64,000 nt of DNA from NCBI RefSeq assembly GCF_030122805.1, contig NZ_CP126080.1:1617001-1681000 (forward strand), in the 5' to 3' direction. The translations under genes were made by a program, and so were the position numbers. Each line of letters begins with the position of its first letter. Position 1 is the first letter of the stretch. Positions 36,400 through 44,992 of the stretch are shown here, one piece after another. The notes beneath the pieces are model-generated. The model had not been told where the DNA came from. It saw nothing but the letters and a program-made list of their open reading frames with translations, and did no database searches. Source of the stretch: Mesobacillus sp. AQ2. GTDB lineage: Bacteria > Bacillota > Bacilli > Bacillales > Cytobacillaceae.

Positions 36400-37188
36400 T
36401 TAACGGTAACTGACTGCTCTTGATTGCATCGCTTTCCATGTTTCAATAAAACGCTGCTTGTTAACAGGCACTTGTTTTCGGCCTGAAAGAGGGTCGTTCA
36501 GATAGACAGTCGTGTCATTGAAACCAACAAGGACGACTGCGTGTAAGTCGAGTGGCGTTTTTATGACTTCGTTGCCATGTGTCCATGATTCCCAGCGATC
36601 CGGAAGACGATAGTCACCTGTCGTCCACATGACGGCTGGATAACCGGAAGCTACATGATTCAGAACAGTCTCAAAGTTTTTGCCGGTCAAATTCACGGCC
36701 CGGCCTGGGAGATAATTGTTGATCAACTCTTCCATAGGCCTATCAAAAACTGCATACCCTGCGCGTTTCCCTGTCATATCTCCAACAAAGCCATCAGCTG
36801 GATCGCCCCAGCTTATGATATCCCCATTTGCAGAACGCTTCAGTGGATCATTATCTTTTTTAATCTCATTGAAAAGCTTCATTTTATTCGTTTCAGCCCC
36901 GGCATACTTCAGCATCATGGCCAGGCTGGTTACTTCACACCCATATTTTAATTCTGGATTTTGTATAATCAAGGGTACATTCATCATTATCTGTTTGTCA
37001 CGCTGATGCTGTACTTTTGGTTTTTGTTCTGGTTTCGGGACCGCCAGTTCCTGAATCTGTTCAGGAACTTCCTTGATAACGATTGGTTCATGGTCTGTCT
37101 TGAGGGTCTTGATTTGGTTTTCGGCGGGCGAGCCGTGACTGCATCCAAGCAATGGAAGAATAATGCCGATGAAATGCCACGGTTTCAT
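36400..37188 (-). CDS. C39-like peptidase lipoprotein
   Basis: 262-residue exported protein with a lipobox (LLGCS, Cys16), a Pro/Glu/Lys-rich linker to about residue 65, and a papain-fold C39-type domain like B. subtilis YvpB. Catalytic residues can be placed: Cys in KYGCEVTSLAMML near 83, His in DLHAVVLVGF near 216, and Asn/Asp in YLNDPLSG near 230. It may cleave peptides at the cell surface; its target is unknown. Confidence 0.8.
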   Translation of the reverse strand: MKPWHFIGIILPLLGCSHGSPAENQIKTLKTDHEPIVIKEVPEQIQELAVPKPEQKPKVQHQRDKQIMMNVPLIIQNPELKYGCEVTSLAMMLKYAGAETNKMKLFNEIKKDNDPLKRSANGDIISWGDPADGFVGDMTGKRAGYAVFDRPMEELINNYLPGRAVNLTGKNFETVLNHVASGYPAVMWTTGDYRLPDRWESWTHGNEVIKTPLDLHAVVLVGFNDTTVYLNDPLSGRKQVPVNKQRFIETWKAMQSRAVSYR

Positions 37189-37359
37189 GTCATCATCCTT
37201 CCATAAGCTCTGCTTTTATCTTTGGCCATCTGGAGGCTTTTATGACTTGTGGAAAATGGAAACAGTGTAACTGAGGGATTTATCATATTGTGGTAAAATC
37301 GTTCATATCAAAGTAATGGAATAGAAAATGCGCAAATTTTGAAGGGAGGTTTGAGTTTT

Positions 37360-38568
37360 TTGGATGCTCTTGATATATTAACCGACCTTGAGCACGTTGT
37401 ACCATACTTTCAGCCGATTTTTAATGCGGAAGAACATAAAATCATCGGGTACGAAATTTTAGGCCGTTATGTAGGCAAAAACGAAGAAATAAGTCTTGGA
37501 TCTTTTTTTGATGATGACTCGATACCGGAAGAATACCGGATTGAAGTGGAGAATGCTGTACTTAGCAAAGCTCTTGAAATAGCTTCTAGTGCATGCGAGC
37601 AGGAGTTATTGTGGTTTGTTAACAGGGATGCGGCATTATTGATGTTGGACGATGGGGAAGGTTTTTTGCAATTGATTCTGTCTTACCAGGATAAAGGTGT
37701 TCGTCCAGATCATATTGTCCTTGAAATATCTGATCGCCATGTCCAAAGCCATATCGAGCATCTAATCAATTATTATAAATCTTACGGAATAAAAATCGCG
37801 ATGGATAAAGTAGGCAGCGAAAGCAGTTATTTAAACCGTATAGCAGGCATAGAACCAGAAATACTAAAAATTGATATGTCCTCACTCCGATCCAATAACG
37901 GCGGACCAGCTTACCTGGATGTTCTACATTCCTTATCCATCCTCGCCCGTAAAATTGGCGCCGCGATATTGTTTGAAAACATTGAAACACCATACCAGCT
38001 GCAATTTGCCTGGAAGAACGGCGGCAGGTTCTATCAAGGATTTTACTTAAAAAAACCTGATCATGGATTAGTGGACAAAGAGATCCTCAAGGATAAGCTG
38101 AAGGGTGAAATCCACGGGTTTATTTTATCCGAGAAGAAACGGCTTCAGTCATTCTATGATTTGCGGATAGAATTGAACAGCAGGTTTCAGGAATTGATCA
38201 GCAAGTATAGAAAAGAACAGAATCCAAGTGAGTTACTGATGGCTCTCGGTGATCGTATGGATGGGGTTGCTTTCCGCATGTATGTCTGTGATGAAGACGG
38301 ATTCCAGCTATCACCTAATCTTTATAAAGCAGGGAATGAGTGGCTTTTGCAGCCGGAATACGAAAATAAGAACTGGAGCTGGCGCCCATATTTTCTTGAG
38401 AATATCATCCGGATGAGAGGCGGAAAAAAAGGGATCCTCTCAGATCGCTACAGTGACATAGAAACTGGAGAAGTCATAAGGACTTTTTCGCTTCCATTGA
38501 ACGAAAAGGAGTTTTTGTTCGTTGACTTAAGTGCATCTTTTTTACATGTAAGGGAAGGGTTATTTTGA
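37360..38568 (+). CDS. ykuI: YkuI, degenerate EAL-domain protein
   Basis: 402-residue cytoplasmic protein: EAL-fold domain at about 1-245 and a PAS-like YkuI C-terminal domain at about 260-400. The first motif is YEILGR rather than EAL, and the catalytic DDFG is replaced by MDKVG, so it should bind cyclic-di-GMP without cutting it, as concluded for B. subtilis YkuI. TTG at 37360 is chosen: GGGAGG lies nine bases upstream and the product starts MDALDILTD, like the homologue. Confidence 0.9.
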   Translation: MDALDILTDLEHVVPYFQPIFNAEEHKIIGYEILGRYVGKNEEISLGSFFDDDSIPEEYRIEVENAVLSKALEIASSACEQELLWFVNRDAALLMLDDGEGFLQLILSYQDKGVRPDHIVLEISDRHVQSHIEHLINYYKSYGIKIAMDKVGSESSYLNRIAGIEPEILKIDMSSLRSNNGGPAYLDVLHSLSILARKIGAAILFENIETPYQLQFAWKNGGRFYQGFYLKKPDHGLVDKEILKDKLKGEIHGFILSEKKRLQSFYDLRIELNSRFQELISKYRKEQNPSELLMALGDRMDGVAFRMYVCDEDGFQLSPNLYKAGNEWLLQPEYENKNWSWRPYFLENIIRMRGGKKGILSDRYSDIETGEVIRTFSLPLNEKEFLFVDLSASFLHVREGLF

Positions 38569-38641
38569 CAGGGTGATCGGCGAATAGGAAAGCGGATTAA
38601 GCACAATTTATATATACAGCCTTCTATAAAGGGGGATTTAT

Positions 38642-38884
38642 ATGAGTATCTATACAACAATGCTTTTACTAGCAGGTGCGGGTGTGCTGGCTGGCGGTCT
38701 GTTCTATACCTGGGCATTAGGCAAGGGACAGAAAAGAGCGCAGGGAAATCTCGATTCCCAGGTTCCAGGCGCCGTCCAGGAGCACGCATATATCCGCAAT
38801 CCAATCTTTTTAACCTATATCATTGTCCTTTCAATTGCCCTGTTGTTCATCATTTATTTTGCGGTGACCACAGCCAGGTATTAA
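38642..38884 (+). CDS. Small two-helix membrane protein, 80 aa
   Basis: 80-residue protein with membrane helices at about 5-25 and 55-76 joined by a hydrophilic loop with AQGNLDSQVPGAVQEHA. No family recognised. AAAGGGGG precedes the ATG and a terminator overlaps the stop. It lies 73 bp downstream of ykuI and could share its transcript. Confidence 0.6.
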   Translation: MSIYTTMLLLAGAGVLAGGLFYTWALGKGQKRAQGNLDSQVPGAVQEHAYIRNPIFLTYIIVLSIALLFIIYFAVTTARY

Positions 38885-38911
38885 CCTCCAAGTTTGGGGG
38901 TTATTTTTTTT
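38882..38911 (+). terminator. Terminator after the 80-aa membrane protein
   Basis: Stem AACCTCCAA / TTGGGGGTT followed by eight T. Confidence 0.85.
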
Positions 38912-39096
38912 TGCCCTGATAAACCAACAATTTTTTCAATATTTGCGTTAGTTCGAGCCAGTATAGGGTAATTTGAGAATAAGAAGCCGCTTTTTATGTC
39001 AGATGCTGAAGTTATTTTACGAAAAAATTTCATAATCATAGAGGGTAAATCTTGGTAATATTGTATGTATTAGTCATCAAGAAAGAGGGGGAGAAA

Positions 39097-39765
39097 ATGG
39101 ACAAGCGTTCTAAGCTATTATCTCTATTATTTGGATTTTTTGTTTTGTTCGTCCCGGCCAATGCATATGCACAATCAGATCTGCATGGCAGGGAAGAAGT
39201 TTTCGAATTCCTCGGGAAAGCTTTTGATTCACAGGTCTCGTTAAGTGAAAAAGGGAGGACGATGGAGGAAATTGACAGCATCCTTGACCCTTATTTTACA
39301 GATGCGTACAAGTCAGGATTCATTGATGAGAACGTTGTCGGCCAGGAAAATGATTTCCAGACATATGGGACCGACATAGCACCATATTATATCCCATTTT
39401 ATGCATTTTCCGATAAAACAAAAGTGGTGGAATCTGAAGATGAAATATACGTTGTCGAATTTTTTCCGTCTGCTGAGGAAGGACCTGTAAACTATGAGGA
39501 TCATTATGAAGGATTGAAGCTCATTAAGGAAAAGGATGGATGGAAGGTTGCTGAATATTTGTATGATCAGGTGCCCGAGGAAGTAATCAAACAGGCATAT
39601 CCAGAAAAAATGAAAGATCAGCAGGCTGCTAAACCAGAAAGTGAAGAAAAGCCGTTCATTGGTGAAATCGTTTTTGGACCAAATTTCTCGACATTGAAAA
39701 CATTCATGGAATTAGGAGTGGTATTCCGGAGCGAAAACAGGACCATTTTAGTTGGGCTATTATAA
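39097..39765 (+). CDS. Secreted protein, possibly DUF3993
   Basis: 222-residue protein with a signal peptide (about 1-26, ending ANAYA) and no lipobox or later membrane helix, so probably secreted. The body contains GREEVFEFLGKAFDSQVSLSE near residue 33 and a beta-rich middle with YYIPFYAFSDKT; it recalls Bacillus proteins labelled DUF3993, from memory only. ATG at 39097 follows AGAGGGGGAG; a second in-frame ATG at 39052 lacks a ribosome site. Confidence 0.65.
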   Translation: MDKRSKLLSLLFGFFVLFVPANAYAQSDLHGREEVFEFLGKAFDSQVSLSEKGRTMEEIDSILDPYFTDAYKSGFIDENVVGQENDFQTYGTDIAPYYIPFYAFSDKTKVVESEDEIYVVEFFPSAEEGPVNYEDHYEGLKLIKEKDGWKVAEYLYDQVPEEVIKQAYPEKMKDQQAAKPESEEKPFIGEIVFGPNFSTLKTFMELGVVFRSENRTILVGLL

Positions 39766-39768
39766 AGG

Positions 39769-39803
39769 TGGAAGAGGTGCACTCGAGGGCACCTCTTCTT
39801 TTA
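39769..39803. terminator. Bidirectional terminator
   Basis: Stem GAAGAGGTGC / GCACCTCTTC with an 8-base loop and T-run, between the secreted protein and the glutaredoxin gene. Confidence 0.88.
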
Positions 39804-39844
39804 TGGTTTTTTTCGCAAGCATTATGAATCAAAGGTAACCGACT

Positions 39845-40084
39845 TTAATCTTTTATATCCAGGACTTTTTTTAACCGCTCCAGATCGAACCCTGTGATGA
39901 CTTCTTCACCTATGACGATCGTAGGGGTTGAGTAGGAGTTGTAAGTCTGAGTCAGCTCCTGTCTGCTGCTGTCATCTTCATTGATGTTCTTCTCGGTAAA
40001 AGAAAAACCGAATTCAGTCAGGAACATTTTAATGATCTTGCAGGGAGGGCAATCATTTTGTGTATACACGATGATGTCATTCAT
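39845..40084 (-). CDS. Glutaredoxin-like (NrdH-type) thiol reductase
   Basis: 79-residue thioredoxin-fold protein with active site CPPC (Cys12, Cys15), the cis-Pro segment TPTIVIG near 54 and the GF motif (GFDLERL) used for thiol binding. It would reduce disulfides, perhaps with bacillithiol or thioredoxin reductase. The ATG lies one base past the stop of the MBL gene, with GGAGG inside the end of that gene, so the two are translationally coupled. Confidence 0.82.
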   Translation of the reverse strand: MNDIIVYTQNDCPPCKIIKMFLTEFGFSFTEKNINEDDSSRQELTQTYNSYSTPTIVIGEEVITGFDLERLKKVLDIKD

Positions 40085-40085
40085 A

Positions 40086-41048
40086 TTAATAGCTTCCTCC
40101 GTTCAGTTTTGTTAAATAATGTGCCAGTCCCATCGCACTTACATTGATGTCAAGGAAGAGCAGCTCGTAGATCGGATGGCTGTCAGCCAGACCTTGCTGT
40201 TTTAAATGGGAACGTATTTTATCATAAATGTTTTTTGTTATATTTTCGACTAGCTTTTCACGTTGATTTTTATCTGAGAAAGCTAATTCTGCTTCCTGAA
40301 TGAATATTTCAAGCCAATGCTCAACCTGCCTGAAAGCTTCGGCCGGTCTTTCCGACATGCCATAATGACCAAAATAGATTCTTTCGATACCTAATTCCTT
40401 ATATTTTTTCATGGATTCAAGCATTTTTCCCGGATCGAATTGATTTGGCGATGTGGTGGGAAGGTAGAATTCAATTCCTTCACGGTAAAGCTGCGGATAA
40501 AAGATCCCGGCAGTATCACCTGAAAAAATCCCTTTTGTTAAAGGATGATAAACGCTCAGGTGATGATTGGCATGGCCGGGAGTATCCAGAAACTCAAGCG
40601 TCAGCTTCTCGCTGATTTTCAGTGTATCGCCCTCTCCTTTGATGAGCAAACGATCCTCCGGTACCTCAACAATCGGATCGAACAGGTCGGTAAACTTTTT
40701 GCCATAAACCGCTTTTGCTCCCTGAATCAGTCTGGAAGGATCGGCGAGATGTCTGGCACCCTTAGGATGAACGATGACTTTTGCATTTGGACAGTGTTTG
40801 AGCATCAAACCTGCACCGCCAGCATGGTCGAGGTGTATATGCGTAACGATTATGTATGATATATCTGCCGGGGATATTCCGAGTATGTTCAAGCCTTCAA
40901 GGATATAGGGAATGGATGGACTCGCGGAAGTTTCGATAATGGTAACCTTGTCCTCAGTCAATACATAGGTTCCTGTACGTTCTTCCATCTTGAGATCATA
41001 ATCATCAATAAGATAGACATTTTGTGATATTTGTACTGGCTTTTTCAA
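40086..41048 (-). CDS. Metallo-beta-lactamase-fold hydrolase
   Basis: 320-residue MBL-fold enzyme. Zinc motifs: THIHLDHAGG near residue 69-76, DTPGHANHHLSVY near 154, SGDTAG near 176 and FGHYG near 227. The layout resembles glyoxalase II or persulfide-dioxygenase-like enzymes, with a helical C-terminal extension (about 240-320). Coupled to a glutaredoxin gene, which points to a thiol-ester or thiol-adduct substrate; that is inference. This pair is inserted between ykuI and ykuJ relative to B. subtilis. Confidence 0.82.
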   Translation of the reverse strand: MKKPVQISQNVYLIDDYDLKMEERTGTYVLTEDKVTIIETSASPSIPYILEGLNILGISPADISYIIVTHIHLDHAGGAGLMLKHCPNAKVIVHPKGARHLADPSRLIQGAKAVYGKKFTDLFDPIVEVPEDRLLIKGEGDTLKISEKLTLEFLDTPGHANHHLSVYHPLTKGIFSGDTAGIFYPQLYREGIEFYLPTTSPNQFDPGKMLESMKKYKELGIERIYFGHYGMSERPAEAFRQVEHWLEIFIQEAELAFSDKNQREKLVENITKNIYDKIRSHLKQQGLADSHPIYELLFLDINVSAMGLAHYLTKLNGGSY

Positions 41049-41231
41049 AAAATCCCTCCTTTTCTTAGAGCTTTTACTTGTACATCGTCTGACAATATTT
41101 TATTCTGTTAATATTGACATGTAAAGAATTATGTATAGAAAATTCTGAAATCATTTTACATGGATATAAATAGGCCAATTGCAAAATCTATTGATAAGTT
41201 ATTGGTTTTTGTCTTGAAAGGAGAGGGAGCA

Positions 41232-41468
41232 ATGTCACAGCTTCAAGGAATCATCACCCGTTTAAAGAATCTGCAAGAGCAGTCTAATGGAGGGGAGCCT
41301 TCCCAGCGCTTTTTTGAGGTAAATGGGGAGCGTAAATGCCAGGTTACATACCATCCAAAAACGGAAACATATGAACTGGAAGTTTACAACGACAAGGAAA
41401 AGCCGAAGAAATACCAGTTCGATAACATCGACATGATTACGATTGAGATCTTTGACCTTATTCAGTAA
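41232..41468 (+). CDS. ykuJ: YkuJ, DUF1797 protein
   Basis: 78-residue protein with the DUF1797 pattern: helix MSQLQGIITRLKNL, then strands around RFFEVNGERKCQVTYHP and YELEVYN. The ATG at 41232 has AAAGGAGAGGG upstream and gives the family length. A promoter is likely at 41114 (TTGACA, 16 bp, TAGAAA). Function unknown. ykuK and ykzF, which follow in B. subtilis, are absent. Confidence 0.85.
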   Translation: MSQLQGIITRLKNLQEQSNGGEPSQRFFEVNGERKCQVTYHPKTETYELEVYNDKEKPKKYQFDNIDMITIEIFDLIQ

Positions 41469-41483
41469 TCAAAGATCCATAAC

Positions 41484-41512
41484 AAAAGGGCCTCATTTTG
41501 TGGTCCTTTTTT
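41484..41512 (+). terminator. Terminator of ykuJ
   Basis: Stem AAAAGGGCC / GGTCCTTTT, then TTG and T-rich sequence. Confidence 0.75.
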
Positions 41513-41557
41513 GTTCTTTAGGAAATAATAAAAACAATTAGGTGTGGATACCAGCAA

Positions 41558-41607
41558 GCTCCAACGCTTTGAAAGAGGCGCTTGCGCTTTTTATTATTCT
41601 TTGGAGC
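41558..41607 (+). other. Hairpin upstream of darB
   Basis: Outer arms GCTCCAA / TTGGAGC enclose an inner stem AAGAGGCGC / GCGCTTTTT ending in a T-run. It may be a second terminator or a leader structure before darB. Confidence 0.45.
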
Positions 41608-41683
41608 AAACTAAATAAAAGCACCACTATATAATTTATGATAAAATGAAATGGAAAGAAATCCATTTTAGGGAGTTTTCGCC

Positions 41684-42130
41684 ATGATTAGTCTTTACAG
41701 CGGTGAATTTCTGGGATTATCGGTTAAGGACCTGATGATTCCTTCTGAACGTGTAGCCCACGTCCAAGTCGGCAATAGTCTTGAGCACGCCCTCCTTGTC
41801 TTGACAAAGAGCGGATATACTGCAATTCCTGTACTGGATCCACATTATCGTTTAATGGGTTTGATCAGTACACCTATCATTATGGATTCCATCCTCGGAC
41901 TCGAGAGAATTGAATTTGAGCAGCTTGATACTAAAAAAGTTGAAACCGCGATGAACACTGAAATCCCCAGGATCAATGTCCATTCCAATTTGCAATCTTC
42001 CCTTGATCTGCTGGTAGATTATCCGTTTCTATGTATAGAAGATGAATCAGGGATTTTTGAAGGAATTCTGACAAGACGGACTGTTTTGCAGAAATTGACG
42101 AACGAAGTGAAAAGAATGAATAAAAAATAG
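41684..42130 (+). CDS. darB: DarB (YkuL), CBS-domain cyclic-di-AMP-binding protein
   Basis: 148-residue protein of two CBS domains (about 10-75 and 80-140) in a Bateman module. B. subtilis DarB (YkuL) binds cyclic-di-AMP and, when free of it, activates the (p)ppGpp synthetase Rel and pyruvate carboxylase, linking potassium status to metabolism. The order ykuJ-ykuL-ccpC seen here supports orthology. The ATG at 41684 follows TTTTAGGGAG. Confidence 0.85.
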   Translation: MISLYSGEFLGLSVKDLMIPSERVAHVQVGNSLEHALLVLTKSGYTAIPVLDPHYRLMGLISTPIIMDSILGLERIEFEQLDTKKVETAMNTEIPRINVHSNLQSSLDLLVDYPFLCIEDESGIFEGILTRRTVLQKLTNEVKRMNKK

Positions 42131-42139
42131 TGCATGAGG

Positions 42140-42169
42140 CAGCTCCCGGATACGGGAGCTGAATTTTTT
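42140..42169 (+). terminator. Terminator of darB
   Basis: Stem CAGCTCCCG / CGGGAGCTG with GATA loop and TTTTTT tail. It ends 18 bases before the next start codon. Confidence 0.9.
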
Positions 42170-42187
42170 ACTTTTCGAGGTGTAAGT

Positions 42188-43693
42188 ATGGGACAAGCTG
42201 AACAAAAGACTGTGAAAAAAGAAACGAAACGGCCATATGTCCTGGCAACAGTCATGCTCGCCATGTTCATGGGAGCCGTGGAAGGGACTATAGTGTCAAC
42301 CGCGATGCCGGCTATTGTCGGGGATCTTGGCGGGTTTGCATTATACAGCTGGGTTTTCTCAGCATATTTGCTGATGAATGCTGTTACGGTCCTTATCTAT
42401 GGGAAACTTTCTGATTTATTTGGAAGGAAGCCAATACTGACTTTTGGTATCATTGTGTTCCTGATTGGATCCATCCTGTCCGGTACGGCAGAAACGATGG
42501 AGATGTTGATCTTATACCGTTTCATCCAGGGTTTTGGCGCAGGCGCTGTCATGCCGATTGCCACAACAATTGTCGGGGACATTTATTCCAGGGAGGAACG
42601 GGCAAAGGTACAGGGCTATCTCTCCAGTGTCTGGGGAATCTCAGCTGTATCAGGCCCGGCACTCGGAGGCCTCCTTGTGGAATATGCAAGCTGGAGATAT
42701 GTTTTCTGGATCAATGTTCCGCTTGGTATACTCGCAATCGCGGGTCTATGGTTATACCTTCATGAAAATATCGAGAAAAAGAAGCATAAAGTCGATTATC
42801 CGGGTGCTATCCTGCTGACAATCTCTATTAGTTCCTTGATGATTGTCCTTGTAGAAGCTGGAGCGAACTGGGCCTGGACTTCACCGAAAACAATCGGTCT
42901 CATCAGCCTGAGCGTCCTTGGATTCATTTTCTTCATTCTTCAAGAGAAAAGGGCAGAAGAGCCTATGATGCCGTTTAATATTTGGCGGGAACAATCCATT
43001 TTCATTGCCAATATGACCTCATTGACTACGGGCGTCATGCTGATTGGCATATCAAGCTTTTTACCGGCATTCGTACAGGGTGTCATGGAGCGGTCCCCGA
43101 TCGTAGCAGGCTTCACCCTGACGGCAATGTCGATTGGCTGGCCAATTGCTTCAGCAGCCAGCGGGAGGCTGTTACTGAGTATCGGATACCGTAAAACTTC
43201 CCTTTTTGGCGGAGCATCCCTGATCCTGGGCAGCATTCTGTTTGTCACTTTGACACCTGAGGCAGGTCCGTTATGGGCTGCAGCAGGGTCGTTTTTCGTC
43301 GGAGTAGGGATGGGACTGACAAGCACGGCTTTCATCGTTTCTATTCAAAGTACGGTCACCTGGCAGCAGAGAGGAATCGCTACCGCCGCAAATATGTTCA
43401 TGAGGAACCTTGGCAATACCGTTGGTGCAGCACTGCTCGGCGGAGTTCTCAACAGCAGCATCCTCAGCTATATGAAAAAGCATGGAGCAGAAGACCAGGA
43501 TCTTTCGATAGATGCAGCAAATGTGCTGCTCAATGAGGCGGAACGCCAAAAGCTTTCTGCTGGCATGAAAACGATCCTCCAGGACGCACTGACAAATGCA
43601 CTGCATTCTGTCTATATTGTCGTGTTCATATTCGCAGTCGTCAGCTTGCTGTTCATCTTATTTCTGCCAAAAGAAGAAAAAACTGCAGATTGA
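42188..43693 (+). CDS. DHA2-family multidrug MFS transporter
   Basis: 501-residue proton-coupled exporter with fourteen predicted helices (DHA2, as B. subtilis Mdr/Bmr3). Family motifs: GKLSDLFGRKPIL (motif A) near residue 75, LILYRFIQGFGAGAVMP near 105 and the antiporter motif C GISAVSGPALGGLL near 155. The ATG at 42188 follows GAGGTG; the ATG at 42134 sits under the upstream terminator stem and is rejected. Substrates unknown. Confidence 0.85.
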   Translation: MGQAEQKTVKKETKRPYVLATVMLAMFMGAVEGTIVSTAMPAIVGDLGGFALYSWVFSAYLLMNAVTVLIYGKLSDLFGRKPILTFGIIVFLIGSILSGTAETMEMLILYRFIQGFGAGAVMPIATTIVGDIYSREERAKVQGYLSSVWGISAVSGPALGGLLVEYASWRYVFWINVPLGILAIAGLWLYLHENIEKKKHKVDYPGAILLTISISSLMIVLVEAGANWAWTSPKTIGLISLSVLGFIFFILQEKRAEEPMMPFNIWREQSIFIANMTSLTTGVMLIGISSFLPAFVQGVMERSPIVAGFTLTAMSIGWPIASAASGRLLLSIGYRKTSLFGGASLILGSILFVTLTPEAGPLWAAAGSFFVGVGMGLTSTAFIVSIQSTVTWQQRGIATAANMFMRNLGNTVGAALLGGVLNSSILSYMKKHGAEDQDLSIDAANVLLNEAERQKLSAGMKTILQDALTNALHSVYIVVFIFAVVSLLFILFLPKEEKTAD

Positions 43694-43710
43694 AGCTTCT
43701 GCAGTTTTTG
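43678..43710 (+). terminator. Terminator of the DHA2 transporter gene
   Basis: AAAACTGCAG / CTGCAGTTTTT; the stem spans the stop codon. Confidence 0.85.
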
Positions 43711-43718
43711 TTTATAAA

Positions 43719-43900
43719 GTCTGTTTTCGTAAAGATTGTTGTTAAAATCTTAAAGCCGATTTTAACGTGCTATAAAGCCATTTTGCAGTTCGTTTTTAAG
43801 TATGCAAGCTCTTTTCTGATTATAAGCATGTATTTAAATGAAAACTAGGTCATTCAATCCCATATTGTGGTCAATAGCAACAAAGTATTAGAAAAGAGCC
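43719..43900 (+). mobile_element. MITE-like dispersed repeat, copy 2
   Basis: 182-bp copy of the element at 16789, same orientation. The first 55 bases are nearly unchanged; the middle has more differences. The left end reads GTCTGTTTTCG (one change from copy 1) and the right end GAAAAGAGCC. It lies between the MFS gene and ccpC and fills most of that gap. Confidence 0.7.
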
Positions 43901-43961
43901 TTATAAAATAATCGATGAGAATGGTACTATATAGTTGAAAAACATTTAAAGAGGGTAAACG

Positions 43962-44855
43962 ATGTCATCAATTTCGGAATTTCATTTATTGTCAGTGCTT
44001 GCACAGGAGATGAATATGAGGAAGGCAGCGGAGAGACTGTTTGTCTCACAGCCAGCCTTGTCCCAGCGTCTTCAATCAATTGAGAAGGATTGGGGCACCA
44101 AGCTTTTCCTTCGCTCCCAGAAGGGGCTTACTTTGACTCCTGCAGGAGAGGTCGTCCTTCAATTTGTCAATGAGACCATCGCCAGGGAAGAAAAAGCGAG
44201 AGAAACGATCCATGCATTAAACTCAGAAGTGTATGGAACCCTTAAAATAGCTGTCGCTTCAATTGTCGGGCAAAATTGGCTGCCACAGGTGTTGAAGAAA
44301 TATGTAAGCCGTTATCCACAGGCGAAAATCTCGCTTGTGACGGGCTGGAGCAGTGAAATATCCAAGGCGCTTTATGAGGACCAGGTCCACATCGGCATTA
44401 TCAGGGGAACACCAGACTGGAAGGGTGTCAAAATCCACCTTTTCAAAGACAGCCTTTACCTGGTTGACACAGAAATCACAAGTCCGGAGCAAGTCCTGGA
44501 TACAGACCGGCCGTTCATCCAGTTTAAAAGTGATTCGAATTACTATCAGGAAATCCAGGATTGGTGGCTGCGGCAATTCCAGACAGCGCCTAAAAGAACA
44601 ATCATTGTCGACCAGATTGAAACTTGTAAACAAATGACCTTCAATGGGATTGGCTACGCCATCCTCCCGGCAATTACACTCAATGGGGCTGAAAAGGATA
44701 TCTTCAAAGTACCGCTTCATGACGAAAACAATGAACCATTAGGAAGGGACACCTGGCTCCTTGGCTACGAATCAGCCTTCCAGTTAAAGCAGGTTCAGGC
44801 CTTTATTGAAATCGTCAAGGAACACATAGTCGATTCAAAGAAAAACGATAATTAG
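43962..44855 (+). CDS. ccpC: CcpC, LysR-type regulator of the citric acid branch
   Basis: 297-residue LysR-family protein: winged helix-turn-helix at residues 1-60 (MRKAAERLFVSQPALSQRLQ is the helix-turn-helix), then a two-lobe effector domain. B. subtilis CcpC represses citZ and citB and is relieved by citrate; the close match in SQPALSQRL, FLRSQKGLT and VTGWSSEI regions and the position between ykuL and dapH support the name. It reads AAAGAGGGTAAACG before the ATG. Confidence 0.9.
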   Translation: MSSISEFHLLSVLAQEMNMRKAAERLFVSQPALSQRLQSIEKDWGTKLFLRSQKGLTLTPAGEVVLQFVNETIAREEKARETIHALNSEVYGTLKIAVASIVGQNWLPQVLKKYVSRYPQAKISLVTGWSSEISKALYEDQVHIGIIRGTPDWKGVKIHLFKDSLYLVDTEITSPEQVLDTDRPFIQFKSDSNYYQEIQDWWLRQFQTAPKRTIIVDQIETCKQMTFNGIGYAILPAITLNGAEKDIFKVPLHDENNEPLGRDTWLLGYESAFQLKQVQAFIEIVKEHIVDSKKNDN

Positions 44856-44903
44856 TTTTTCTTGTTTTAAAAACTTTTGTTTGTTAAAGTAATTTTTAGA
44901 AAA

Positions 44904-44958
44904 GGCTGTTTTCATTCGATTGCTTTAGTACATTAGCAAGGCGTCGAAAAGAAGAGCC
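44904..44958. repeat. Short MITE-like element
   Basis: A 55-bp palindromic segment with GGCTGTTTTC at the left and GAAGAGCC at the right, the same termini as the 183-bp elements but without their interior. An inner TCGA-type pairing (ATTCGAT and GTCGAAAA) is visible. It lies in the ccpC-dapH gap. Confidence 0.55.
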
Positions 44959-44992
44959 TGTGACAACACATACATAATTGGAGGTAAAGTCT

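Noticed and set aside
42134..42187. Upstream start for the DHA2 transporter at 42134
   Set aside because: The extra 18 codons run through the darB terminator stem and are not followed by the family N-terminus; a ribosome site precedes 42188.
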